From a virus, in the IMG/VR virus record IMGVR_UViG_3300030012_001772, positions 1 to 37,327 of that record: DNA of 37,327 nt; one strand, 5' to 3'. This document shows positions 1 through 6,322 of this stretch, piece after piece. The position numbers and the translations under genes are program-made. How positions within the stretch are numbered: position 1 is the first letter of the stretch; the number at the start of each line of letters is the position of its first letter. The notes beneath the pieces were generated by a model, which was not told the DNA's origin, made no database searches, and saw only the letters and a program-made list of their open reading frames with translations.

Positions 1-410
1 CATCTTTGGAACAATCTTTGATTGATATCCAAGCTTTCGTTGATGAGAGAGGTCTTAAAATCGCTGCTCAAGGTGTAAAAATGATAATTCCAAAAGAATT
101 ACAATTTACAGCTGAGAGATTAATGAAGTCTCCTCAAAGAACTGCAACTGCAGATAACGACATCAATGCTATTGCTTCTATGGGAATGATCCCTCAAGGT
201 TACAGAGTGAATAACTTTTTAACTGACACGGATGCGTTTTTCCTTATGACTGATGTACCTAACGGCATGAAAATGTTTGTTAGATCACCAATCAAAACAG
301 CAATGGAAGGTGACTTCGATACAGGTAATGTTAGATTTAAAGCTAGAGAAAGATATTCTTTTGGATTCTCAGATCCAAGAGCGATATTTGGAAATGGTAA
401 ATTAGTCTAA
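1..410 (+). CDS. Major capsid protein, C-terminal part (5' truncated by window edge)
   Basis: The reading frame is already open at base 3 and no start is visible, so this is the last ~135 codons of a gene that begins outside the window. The C-terminal residues include RYSFGFSDPRAIFG, a motif I recognise from the end of HK97-fold major capsid proteins of marine phages. The capsid protein builds the icosahedral head. Its position before virion genes, and the strong terminator right after it, fit a highly expressed capsid gene. The capsid call rests on motif recall and gene order; the HK97 fold itself is inferred. Confidence 0.8.
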   Translation, partial: SLEQSLIDIQAFVDERGLKIAAQGVKMIIPKELQFTAERLMKSPQRTATADNDINAIASMGMIPQGYRVNNFLTDTDAFFLMTDVPNGMKMFVRSPIKTAMEGDFDTGNVRFKARERYSFGFSDPRAIFGNGKLV

Positions 411-436
411 TACTTACATTAGTATTACAAATTAGA

Positions 437-466
437 AGGGGCGGTGTTCACATCGCCCCTTTTTTT
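437..466 (+). terminator. Intrinsic terminator after the capsid gene
   Basis: A 7-bp stem pairs AGGGGCG (437-443) with CGCCCCT (454-460) across a 10-nt loop and runs directly into a run of seven T. It is the clearest rho-independent terminator in the window. It lies 27 nt after the capsid stop codon. Confidence 0.9.
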
Positions 467-475
467 ATGTATAAT
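447..475 (+). promoter_or_regulatory. Sigma70-type promoter overlapping the terminator
   Basis: TTCACA (447-452, 5 of 6 to consensus) and TATAAT (470-475, perfect) are separated by exactly 17 nt. The -35 box lies in the loop of the preceding terminator and the -10 box follows its T-tract. Transcription would start near base 482 and read into the gene at 561. The promoter is inferred from sequence only. Confidence 0.65.
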
Positions 476-481
476 GAAAAG

Positions 482-560
482 ACCTAGATTAATTAATCTG
501 CAGACTGGCTAGGCAGACGCTATAGAGACTGCAGGTGTAAAACTATAGGAGAAATAAATT
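482..560 (+). promoter_or_regulatory. Structured 5' leader with possible pseudoknot near the RBS
   Basis: The predicted ~80-nt leader holds a perfect 14-bp palindrome (486-499). It also has two copies of CTGCAG (498-503, 529-534) and two of CTATAG (520-525, 543-548). Pairing each copy with its partner gives interleaved stems, the topology of an H-type pseudoknot. The second CTATAG overlaps the Shine-Dalgarno AGGAG (547-551). CCTAG (483-487) could instead pair with CTAGG (509-513). Folding was done by eye. Confidence 0.4.
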
Positions 561-1151
561 ATGGCAAATACAACTTTTTCAGGACCAGTCCGATCGGAAA
601 ATGGTTTTGAAACAATCGTAAAAAACGCAACAACAGGTGCAGTTACAAAAATTGCAGATGTTAATGGCGTAACAGGCGGAAACTCAGTTACAGCTGATGC
701 AGCTGTAGAATCAGGTGCTTTATTTTTAAGCAGTATCGCAACTGATGGTTTCGTGATGAAAACTTACCAAGCGACTGTGTCAGTAGCAAACGCTGCAACA
801 ACAGGCGATGAAGCAGCAATTGGTTTTCCAGCAAACTTCATTCCAATGTTCTGTGTAGTTAGAAACACAGCAGCTACAACTACTGGTGGAAATATCACAG
901 ATGTAGGAACAGCTGGCGACCCTAACGCATATGTAGATGGAGCAGTTTTATCTACAAGTGCAGCAGGAGCACAAATCTTTGCTTGCAACGGTGTTGCGGG
1001 TGTAGGATCTGGTGGATCTGGAACGACAGCAGGAATACCATTAACACCTGATGAAATCAGAGTGACAATGGCAGATCCTGGAGCGTCTGGTGCGTCTATC
1101 GTAGTAACATTTATTGGTATTACATTTACAGAAACATTAGACTTAGTATAA
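561..1151 (+). CDS. Putative virion structural protein (capsid decoration or head-associated)
   Basis: This 196-aa protein is rich in Ala, Gly, Thr and Val, has no signal peptide or membrane segment, and looks beta-rich. It starts MANTTFSGPVRSENGF, an opening I recall from small proteins found directly after capsid genes in marine phages. A good ribosome site, AGGAG at 547-551, precedes the ATG. Its place after the capsid gene, with its own promoter and terminator-separated message, suggests it is made in large amounts. Head decoration is the favoured role but is inferred; another beta-rich virion part is possible. Confidence 0.6.
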   Translation: MANTTFSGPVRSENGFETIVKNATTGAVTKIADVNGVTGGNSVTADAAVESGALFLSSIATDGFVMKTYQATVSVANAATTGDEAAIGFPANFIPMFCVVRNTAATTTGGNITDVGTAGDPNAYVDGAVLSTSAAGAQIFACNGVAGVGSGGSGTTAGIPLTPDEIRVTMADPGASGASIVVTFIGITFTETLDLV

Positions 1152-1161
1152 TAATTAAACT

Positions 1162-1181
1162 GGTGCTCCTTCGGGAGCACC
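1162..1181 (+). other. Perfect 8-bp hairpin with TTCG loop between genes
   Basis: GGTGCTCC (1162-1169) pairs fully with GGAGCACC (1174-1181) across a TTCG tetraloop, a very stable RNA hairpin. No T-tract follows, so it is not a normal intrinsic terminator. It may stabilise mRNA ends or mark a processing site between two virion genes. Confidence 0.7.
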
Positions 1182-1196
1182 TAATTTGGAGAAAAT

Positions 1197-1808
1197 ATGT
1201 CAAGTACAAGTATACAGGCGAAAATGTTTAAAGCTGTTTCAGCAAGTACAACAGCAATTGCTGCTGTACAATCTCCATCAGGTTCAGGAAACATGACCTT
1301 GACTGGATCTGCTGTGAATGACGGCTCAAACATGTCAACGACTGTTACACTGACCTCTGCTAACAATAATGCTTCTGTTTCTTTCACAGTCACAGGAACT
1401 GATGCGAGTGGTAATGCTGTTTCTGAAACAATTGGTACTGGTCCAAATAACAACACGGTAACAGGATCAACAAAGTTTCTAACAGTAACTCAAATTAGTC
1501 ACTCAGCAACCATTTCAGCAGTTTCTGCTGGATTTACAGCAACAACTGATACCACTGGTATCGTATTTGCTGGAGCGACAAGAGTTAGAGGAATGCATGG
1601 AGTATCAAATGCTTCTGCTGCTGGTGCAATGATCATTAGAAACGGATCTCAAACAGGAGGAAAAAGACTAGAACTAGATGCCCCTGCGGCAGCTGGTATG
1701 ATAGATCCTTATATTCCTGATGAAGGTATTCGTTATCCTGATGGTGCATTCATCGATATTAGTAGTGGGTTTGATAGTGTAACGGTATTTTTCGATGGAA
1801 GTTACTAA
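1197..1808 (+). CDS. Putative virion structural protein, beta-rich
   Basis: This 203-aa protein is dominated by Ser, Thr, Ala, Asn and Gly. Residues ~25-115 show the alternating pattern of an Ig-like or other beta-sandwich domain, followed by a domain containing MIIRNGSQTGGKRLELD. The ATG follows a GGAG site (1188-1191). It lies between another virion-like gene and small basic genes and ends 49 nt before the next start. I do not recognise a specific family. A minor capsid or head-tail role is inferred from composition and position. Confidence 0.5.
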   Translation: MSSTSIQAKMFKAVSASTTAIAAVQSPSGSGNMTLTGSAVNDGSNMSTTVTLTSANNNASVSFTVTGTDASGNAVSETIGTGPNNNTVTGSTKFLTVTQISHSATISAVSAGFTATTDTTGIVFAGATRVRGMHGVSNASAAGAMIIRNGSQTGGKRLELDAPAAAGMIDPYIPDEGIRYPDGAFIDISSGFDSVTVFFDGSY

Positions 1809-1857
1809 TAAAGTATATACATCGGAACTTTTAAAATTAAAGCGTGGAGGCGATACG

Positions 1858-2121
1858 ATGCCTCCACGAAGTAAAAAGTATTTTCGATCTACAAAAAGTG
1901 GAGCGGGAATGACAGCAGCTGGAGTTGCTAAGTATAGGAGAGATAATCCTGGTTCAAAACTTAGAACAGCAGTTACTGGAAAAGTTAAACCAGGGTCTAA
2001 GGCCGCAAAGAGGCGTAAATCATTTTGTGCTAGAAGTGCTGGACAAATGAAGAAGTTTCCAAAAGCTGCTGCAGATCCAAACTCTAGATTAAGACAAGCT
2101 AGAAGGAGATGGAAATGTTAG
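1858..2121 (+). CDS. Small Lys/Arg-rich protein of marine-phage type
   Basis: The start was set at ATG 1858 because TGGAGG (1845-1850) sits 7 nt upstream; an in-frame ATG at 1795 inside the previous gene has no such site. The 87-aa product is very basic and ends with the pattern KSFCARSAGQMKKF followed by PNSRL and a terminal RRRWKC. I recognise this from small proteins scattered in marine phage genomes. The two conserved Cys and high charge suggest nucleic-acid or metal binding, but no function is established. It overlaps the next small gene by 7 nt. Confidence 0.6.
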   Translation: MPPRSKKYFRSTKSGAGMTAAGVAKYRRDNPGSKLRTAVTGKVKPGSKAAKRRKSFCARSAGQMKKFPKAAADPNSRLRQARRRWKC

Positions 2122-2228
2122 AAAAAATTAAACAAAAAATTTTATGGATATCCAGAGAAATTCCTAGAAGAATTAAAGGTGTTTGGAACAAATATGTTTC
2201 TTGGGTATTTTCAGGTTTTAATAAGTAA
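2115..2228 (+). CDS. 37-aa basic amphipathic small protein
   Basis: A short frame starting MLEKIKQKILW overlaps the end of the preceding gene by 7 nt. It is preceded by AAGGAG (2103-2108) at 6 nt spacing, one of the best ribosome sites here. The product mixes Lys/Arg with Trp, Phe and Ile and could form an amphipathic helix that meets a membrane. No family is recognised. The strong site and the exact fit between stop 2121 and the next start at 2232 support translation. It sits just ahead of a membrane-anchored protein, so a role in lysis is conceivable but not shown. Confidence 0.5.
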   Translation: MLEKIKQKILWISREIPRRIKGVWNKYVSWVFSGFNK

Positions 2229-2231
2229 TTT

Positions 2232-2600
2232 ATGGCCCTAAAAATTTCTGAGTCCGCTGCCGTACAAATGCCGATGAAGACGGTTGCCAGTTTGATCGTT
2301 CTCGTAGCCATGGGCGTATTTGCGTACACAGAATTAACAGGGAGATTAGTATCGTTGGAGACTTCACGGGAGCTCATGCAAGCTGATCTCTTAAAGAAGT
2401 CCGAGCAGTTACCTGTGGACCAGGAACAGCTGATGTTATTGGAGGATCTTTATAAGACCACCGAGAAGATAGAAAAAAGAATTGAGGATATGATGCACAA
2501 TAAAGTTAATATACAATTTTTACAGAAACAAATGGAAAAAGCTTTGTTAGATATAGAAGTATTGAAAGACAAAGTAAGAGCTAACGGAGGTCATAAATGA
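2232..2600 (+). CDS. Single-pass membrane protein with coiled coil
   Basis: The 122-aa protein has one hydrophobic segment at about residues 16-34 and then a long charged helical part (about 38-118) with heptad-like Leu/Ile spacing. I recall similar MALKISESAAVQMPMK-type proteins in marine phages. It overlaps the next start by ATGA (2597-2600). The short N-terminal tail, membrane segment and coiled coil fit an inner-membrane spanin or a structural membrane protein. Membrane topology is inferred; the lysis role is a guess from nearby lysis-type genes. Confidence 0.55.
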   Translation: MALKISESAAVQMPMKTVASLIVLVAMGVFAYTELTGRLVSLETSRELMQADLLKKSEQLPVDQEQLMLLEDLYKTTEKIEKRIEDMMHNKVNIQFLQKQMEKALLDIEVLKDKVRANGGHK

Positions 2601-2809
2601 TCGCAGAAGTGGTGGCCCTCCTAATGTTTATAGGGCCAGAAATTAAAGAACACAGAATACAACCATCGATGAGTGTATGTCTAAAGCATAAAAGAGAAGC
2701 AACTAGAACTATACAAAACGATGTATCTTATAAATGCATTAAATCTAAAGCAGAATTAGATGAGAATATTGATGGGTCTAAATCAATAAAAGCATTAATA
2801 TTAGAATAA
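2597..2809 (+). CDS. Small hypothetical protein with N-terminal hydrophobic stretch
   Basis: This 70-aa product starts MIAEVVALLMFIGPEIKEH, a short hydrophobic run that could be a weak signal or membrane anchor, followed by a charged part with two Cys (about residues 28 and 47). It overlaps the coiled-coil membrane gene upstream (ATGA) and a tiny hydrophobic frame downstream (TAATG), so the three are probably co-translated. I recall relatives in marine phages but no function. An outer spanin partner is possible, but no clear lipobox is seen. Confidence 0.5.
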   Translation: MIAEVVALLMFIGPEIKEHRIQPSMSVCLKHKREATRTIQNDVSYKCIKSKAELDENIDGSKSIKALILE

Positions 2810-2865
2810 TGGAACCTATCTGTTATGTTCTCTTAATACTTTGGTTGATGGGTATTTCTAATTAG
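2809..2865 (+). CDS. Possible 18-aa hydrophobic peptide
   Basis: An 18-codon frame encoding a peptide rich in Leu, Ile, Val and Trp starts at the A of the preceding stop codon (TAATG, 2807-2811), the coupling arrangement used by many genes here. It could be a mini membrane peptide. It is short enough to arise by chance, and nothing else supports it. Confidence 0.25.
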   Translation: MEPICYVLLILWLMGISN

Positions 2866-2873
2866 TATATATC
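2845..2873 (+). promoter_or_regulatory. Candidate promoter for the carbamoyltransferase gene
   Basis: TTGATG (2845-2850) lies 15 nt before TATATA (2866-2871) or 17 nt before TATATC (2868-2873). The ATG at 2882 follows within ~10 nt and has no Shine-Dalgarno sequence, so any message would be almost leaderless. Each box matches consensus only in part. Confidence 0.35.
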
Positions 2874-2881
2874 TACCGTAA

Positions 2882-4486
2882 ATGAATATATTGTCATTCC
2901 ACATTGGACATGATGGAAGTGTAACTATTTTACAAGGAGATGAAATAGTAATACACCATCAGCTTGATAGATTTAACGGACTCAAACATCAATTTTACCC
3001 AACCATAGACTTATTCGATAAAATTAAAAGTTTAAAAATAAAATTTGATAAAGTCATTGTTACTAGTATGTCTGAAGGTAACAGATTTCCAATAACATAT
3101 TTTTTATGCAAATATTTAAATATAGATCAATCTAAAATTATTACAATTAACCAAAACGAACACCATTTATTTCACGCTATTTGTGCTAGACATTTTTTTG
3201 ATTATCCTAAAAACGCTGTATATTTTATTGCTGATGGTGATGGTGGAGATAAACCCATACATAATAAAAACAATCAATTTTTAAATGGGGTTACAGGTTC
3301 TGAATGTGAAAGTATTTATGATGAAAAATTAAATTCTATATTTAAATATTATGTTACAGATAGACAGATAAATTTGATTACTGACAAATTTTCAATAACA
3401 AGAAACCTTTCATTAGGTAAGGCTTATCAAAAATTAGTATATGAATTAGGTCTAAATGCACATGAAGAAGGAAAAGCTATGGCTTTATCTTCATACGGTA
3501 AGTTTAGTAATGACATTGCCAACAAGTTAGTTTTTGACAGTAATTGGAATCTTAATTGGATGAGCAATATTGAAGAGAATTGGGAACCCTCGAATTATTT
3601 TAACAGGTATATGTTAAATCCAAGTGTTAATCACACAGCAAAAGATTCTAAATCTTTAGACTTTGTAAAAACTTTCCAAATTGTCTTTCAGCTTTTAGCA
3701 TTACAAAAAATTAAAAAAATAAATAATAAATATGATACATTAGTTCTATCAGGGGGCTGTGCTCAAAATGTTCTTAATAATACATTTTTAAAAGAAGAAT
3801 TAAAAAAGAATATTTTAGCAGATCCTTTCAATGGTGACTTTGGTATATCTTTAGGCTCTGCTTTGCATTATACAAATGTAAAAGTAAAACCATTAAAACA
3901 CATTTGTTCTGGTTTTAGTCCCAAATTATCTCTAGAAAAATTTAAAAGTAAAAATGTAACACCTCAAGAGGTTGCAGAAATTTTAATTAAAGAACCTATT
4001 GCTATATTTAGTGGTAAATCCGAACAAGGTCAAAGGGGATTAGGATTTAGATCATTATTAGGTAATCCATTAGATGAAAAAATATTACAAAAAATCAATG
4101 ACATAAAAAAAAGAGAATGGTATAGACCTTTTGCTTGTACTGTTTTAGAAGAAAATGCAGGAGAATTATTTGAGTTGGAGCCTAATCAAACTTCCCCTTA
4201 TATGATGTTTGTTTTTAAATGTAAGGATAAGAGGCTCAAAAATGTGTGTTCTGTAGATAATTATAGTAGAATTCAAACTTTAAACAGAAAATTTCATAGT
4301 AAATATTATGATTTAATAACTGCGTTTAATCGACTTACTAAATTACCAGCCGTACTTAACACTTCACTTAATTTACCAGGTAGAGTAATATGTGAAGATA
4401 CAAATGATTTGTATTTTATAATGAATAATAGTTCATTAAAATATTGTTATCTAAGTGACGAAAATAAATTATTATGGAAAATGTAA
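2882..4486 (+). CDS. NodU/CmcH/TobZ-family carbamoyltransferase
   Basis: Enzymes of this family move a carbamoyl group from carbamoyl phosphate, through carbamoyl-AMP, to a hydroxyl of a sugar or similar acceptor. The 534 aa match the usual length of 500-600. The Kae1-like N-terminal part shows GHDGS (9-13), HHLFHA (94-99), an Asp/Gly-rich turn (118-123), EGKAMALSSYG (197-207) and SGGCAQN (290-296). The C-terminal part shows GQRGLGFRS (383-391, where relatives usually read GPRALGxRS), REWYRPFA (411-418) and NTSLNLPG (493-500). It looks intact. The gene is visibly more AT-rich than the virion genes around it and may have its own promoter, as expected for a cargo gene. The acceptor is unknown. 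Confidence 0.85.
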   Translation: MNILSFHIGHDGSVTILQGDEIVIHHQLDRFNGLKHQFYPTIDLFDKIKSLKIKFDKVIVTSMSEGNRFPITYFLCKYLNIDQSKIITINQNEHHLFHAICARHFFDYPKNAVYFIADGDGGDKPIHNKNNQFLNGVTGSECESIYDEKLNSIFKYYVTDRQINLITDKFSITRNLSLGKAYQKLVYELGLNAHEEGKAMALSSYGKFSNDIANKLVFDSNWNLNWMSNIEENWEPSNYFNRYMLNPSVNHTAKDSKSLDFVKTFQIVFQLLALQKIKKINNKYDTLVLSGGCAQNVLNNTFLKEELKKNILADPFNGDFGISLGSALHYTNVKVKPLKHICSGFSPKLSLEKFKSKNVTPQEVAEILIKEPIAIFSGKSEQGQRGLGFRSLLGNPLDEKILQKINDIKKREWYRPFACTVLEENAGELFELEPNQTSPYMMFVFKCKDKRLKNVCSVDNYSRIQTLNRKFHSKYYDLITAFNRLTKLPAVLNTSLNLPGRVICEDTNDLYFIMNNSSLKYCYLSDENKLLWKM

Positions 4487-4572
4487 TTGTAGAGCCATTT
4501 TTACCAATCAATACAATAATAGCTTTTATATTATTATGTGTGGTAATATATTATGGTTTAAATGATAAATGA
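4474..4572 (+). CDS. 32-aa single-pass membrane peptide
   Basis: A 32-codon frame overlaps the carbamoyltransferase end by 13 nt and the next start by ATGA (4569-4572). Without it those genes would be separated by an unexplained 82-nt gap. The product has a short acidic N-terminus and one continuous hydrophobic segment at about residues 11-28, ending in a charged tail. No family is recognised. It could be a small membrane regulator or lysis accessory. Support comes from the overlaps at both ends and the membrane-segment pattern. Confidence 0.5.
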   Translation: MENVIVEPFLPINTIIAFILLCVVIYYGLNDK

Positions 4573-5216
4573 GTTACCTAAACGCAAACATACCTGTGCA
4601 GTATGCACAAATAAGAAGGGAGTATCTTTATGATCTTAAAAAACATCATGGAGAAGTTGAAGATTGTATTATCTTCGGTTTATCGAGCATTACGGGGCGT
4701 AGTCCTCTTTTTCATTGTATTATGGAAAATGGAGCTGTCTTCTATCGTCTACCAATATCTGCATTCATTCAAAGAGGTTTTAAACCGAATGATGTTCCTA
4801 AGCGTAGGCTTGACGAGTTGGTTCTATGGAACTGTTTTAGTTATTTTCCTGCTGTTCATTCTTGGGACATTCTAGATGGCCAAGCGGGCAAGTACATTGG
4901 TAAGGATAAAAAGTGGCATTCAGGTGCTTATCTTTTTACTTTGGATTTTGCTCATCCTGAGTCTAATATCCTAGATACAGACCATTCTGAAATACCACAT
5001 GAACATAAATGTGCGCATATATTAGCATTAGATGATGGTAATTATGCAGCACAACCGAACAACAGGTTGATTTGGGATATTCCATCCTTTACAGTTAAGG
5101 ATAATGTTCCAGATTGGAAAGTACAAACTTCTGAATGGAATGTAGAGGATTCAAGAAAGTGGCAGACAGAAGATACAGATAAATTTTTTTATGAAATAGA
5201 GGAGAAGAAAAAATGA
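4569..5216 (+). CDS. Conserved hypothetical marine-phage protein
   Basis: This 215-aa soluble protein starts MSYLNANIPVQYAQIRREYL, which I recall as the opening of a protein family found in many marine phages, usually near lysis or tail genes. No catalytic motif is evident. It is rich in aromatic residues and His, with a conserved-looking ALDDGNYAAQPNNRLIW stretch near residues 157-173. It overlaps its neighbours by ATGA at both ends, so it belongs to one translation block with the M15 peptidase. Function is unknown. Confidence 0.6.
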   Translation: MSYLNANIPVQYAQIRREYLYDLKKHHGEVEDCIIFGLSSITGRSPLFHCIMENGAVFYRLPISAFIQRGFKPNDVPKRRLDELVLWNCFSYFPAVHSWDILDGQAGKYIGKDKKWHSGAYLFTLDFAHPESNILDTDHSEIPHEHKCAHILALDDGNYAAQPNNRLIWDIPSFTVKDNVPDWKVQTSEWNVEDSRKWQTEDTDKFFYEIEEKKK

Positions 5217-5683
5217 AGTTAACCGCAAACATAACCTTAGACGAGCTTACCAAGAGCCAGGTAGCAGAGCGTAAGGGTATTAATAATAATCCTAACCCTG
5301 CGCAGATTGAAAATCTTAAAGCATTAGCTACAAACATATTGCAGCCAGTCAGATCTCATTTTGACAAACCATTAATTATATCATCAGGATTCCGTTGTGC
5401 TCAGCTTTGTGTAGAAATTGGTAGCAGTGTGAACAGTCAACATGTGGCAGACGATAATGCAGCAGCAGCAGACTTTGAAATACCTGGTGTTGATAATAGA
5501 GAATTAGCTTCTTGGATTAGATCAGAGCTAGAATATGATCAGCTCATCTTAGAATTTTACAAAGATAATGAACCAACATCGGGTTGGATTCATTGTTCTT
5601 ATTCAACAGATCATAATAGAAATCAATCATTGCGTGCACAAAGAGTAGATGGTAAGGTTTCATACACACCATGGATGGAGTAA
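5213..5683 (+). CDS. M15-family peptidase, putative endolysin
   Basis: This 156-aa protein fits the peptidase M15A group, zinc enzymes that cut D-Ala-containing bonds in peptidoglycan. The zinc ligands are visible as His77 in SQHVADDN, Asp87 in AAADFEI and His127 in GWIHCSY. SSGFRC at 57-62 is also typical. There is no signal peptide, so it would need a holin or spanin to act, and small membrane proteins lie both upstream and at 27319. It is the only clear murein hydrolase in the window. Lysis is the likely role; acting as a virion-borne hydrolase during entry is an alternative. Confidence 0.82.
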   Translation: MKLTANITLDELTKSQVAERKGINNNPNPAQIENLKALATNILQPVRSHFDKPLIISSGFRCAQLCVEIGSSVNSQHVADDNAAAADFEIPGVDNRELASWIRSELEYDQLILEFYKDNEPTSGWIHCSYSTDHNRNQSLRAQRVDGKVSYTPWME

Positions 5684-5684
5684 T

Positions 5685-6056
5685 ATGCCTATAGGTAGAG
5701 GACAAATTCCTGCTCAAATCGAAGGAAAGCTTAGAGGAGCTAGAGGAGAAAAAAGAAAAGTTAAAGTTTATTCTAGAGGGGGAGACCCTAGGATAGGGAC
5801 TGGTAAAAAACCAAAAGGTTCCGATAGGAGATTATATACAGATGAGAATCCTAGAGATACTGTTAAAATTAAGTTTGCGACTCCTGCTGATGCTCGTGCG
5901 ACTGTTGCAAAAGTTAAGAAGATATCTAAACCATTTGCGAGGAAAATACAGATTTTAACTGTTATGGAGCAACGAGCGAAGGTGATGGGTAAAAGACAGG
6001 TGGTTAGCATTGCAAATCAAGCCAAAAAACAAATACGCAAAACTCGTAAGGTCTAG
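5685..6056 (+). CDS. Lys/Arg-rich hypothetical protein
   Basis: The start is ATG 5685, next to GGAG (5677-5680) and just after the endolysin stop; an upstream in-frame ATG at 5649 lies inside that gene. The 123-aa protein is very basic, with a Gly/Arg/Lys-rich first half (GRGQIPAQIEGKLRGARGEK) and a helical Lys-rich second half. No Cys or known motif is seen. It heads a group of five basic proteins. Nucleic-acid binding, perhaps packaging DNA with the virion, is an inference from charge only. Confidence 0.5.
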   Translation: MPIGRGQIPAQIEGKLRGARGEKRKVKVYSRGGDPRIGTGKKPKGSDRRLYTDENPRDTVKIKFATPADARATVAKVKKISKPFARKIQILTVMEQRAKVMGKRQVVSIANQAKKQIRKTRKV

Positions 6057-6153
6057 AACATACAGACCTAAAGTGATACAATCAGATAAGTTGTACAACC
6101 GTAAAAGGGAGAGAAAAAACACTCTCAATGCGGCCGCTAAAAAATATGAGTGA
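6010..6153 (+). CDS. 47-aa Lys/Arg-rich protein with TTG start, overlapping both neighbours
   Basis: The frame runs +1 to the upstream gene. It starts at TTG 6010, 6 nt after AGGTGG (5998-6003), and ends at TGA 6153. The peptide contains NKYAKLVRSRTYRPKVI and LYNRKRERK, a composition and spacing I recall from short basic proteins of marine phages. It explains the 71-nt gap after 6056, the unexpected GC-rich stretch at 6130-6137 (an Ala-Ala-Ala run) and the coupled start of the next gene. No function is known. The TTG start is the weak point. Confidence 0.5.
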   Translation: MQIKPKNKYAKLVRSRTYRPKVIQSDKLYNRKRERKNTLNAAAKKYE

Positions 6154-6322
6154 TAGAGAACAGATAAATAAAGACAAAGTTATTAGGTATGTTCAAAAAA
6201 AATCTGAAGATACTAAACTTATGTCTATGTTTAAACTTCTAAGAAGCGAAGTAGATATTAACGGAACTGGTACACATAAGTATAGATTAAAAGAAGGTAA
6301 AAACAAAGGTAAAGTATTATGA
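6146..6322 (+). CDS. Small hypothetical basic protein
   Basis: This 58-aa frame starts at ATG 6146, overlapping the stop of the 47-aa frame by 8 nt; an ATG at 6128 would add six residues. Neither has a clean Shine-Dalgarno sequence, so translation coupled to the upstream frame is likely. The product is charged and helical with a C-terminal YRLKEGKNKGKVL. It overlaps the next start by ATGA (6319-6322). No family is recognised. Confidence 0.45.
   Translation: MSDREQINKDKVIRYVQKKSEDTKLMSMFKLLRSEVDINGTGTHKYRLKEGKNKGKVL

Noticed and set aside
764-1456. Two minus-strand open frames of 138 and 91 aa
   Set aside because: They are antisense shadows of the two Thr/Ala-rich virion genes and lack start signals.
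4630-4875. 81-aa hydrophobic plus-strand frame that looks like a membrane protein
   Set aside because: It is fully inside the conserved 215-aa gene in another frame with no ribosome site.
5998-6056. Programmed +1 frameshift fusing the 123-aa protein to the 47-aa frame
   Set aside because: The needed shift is +1 and no typical +1 stall site is seen; independent TTG initiation with AGGTGG is simpler.
6130-6137. GCGGCCGC (NotI site) in AT-rich DNA, as if from a cloning vector
   Set aside because: It reads as Ala-Ala-Ala in the 47-aa basic frame at 6010-6153 and no vector sequence surrounds it; a natural coding run explains it.
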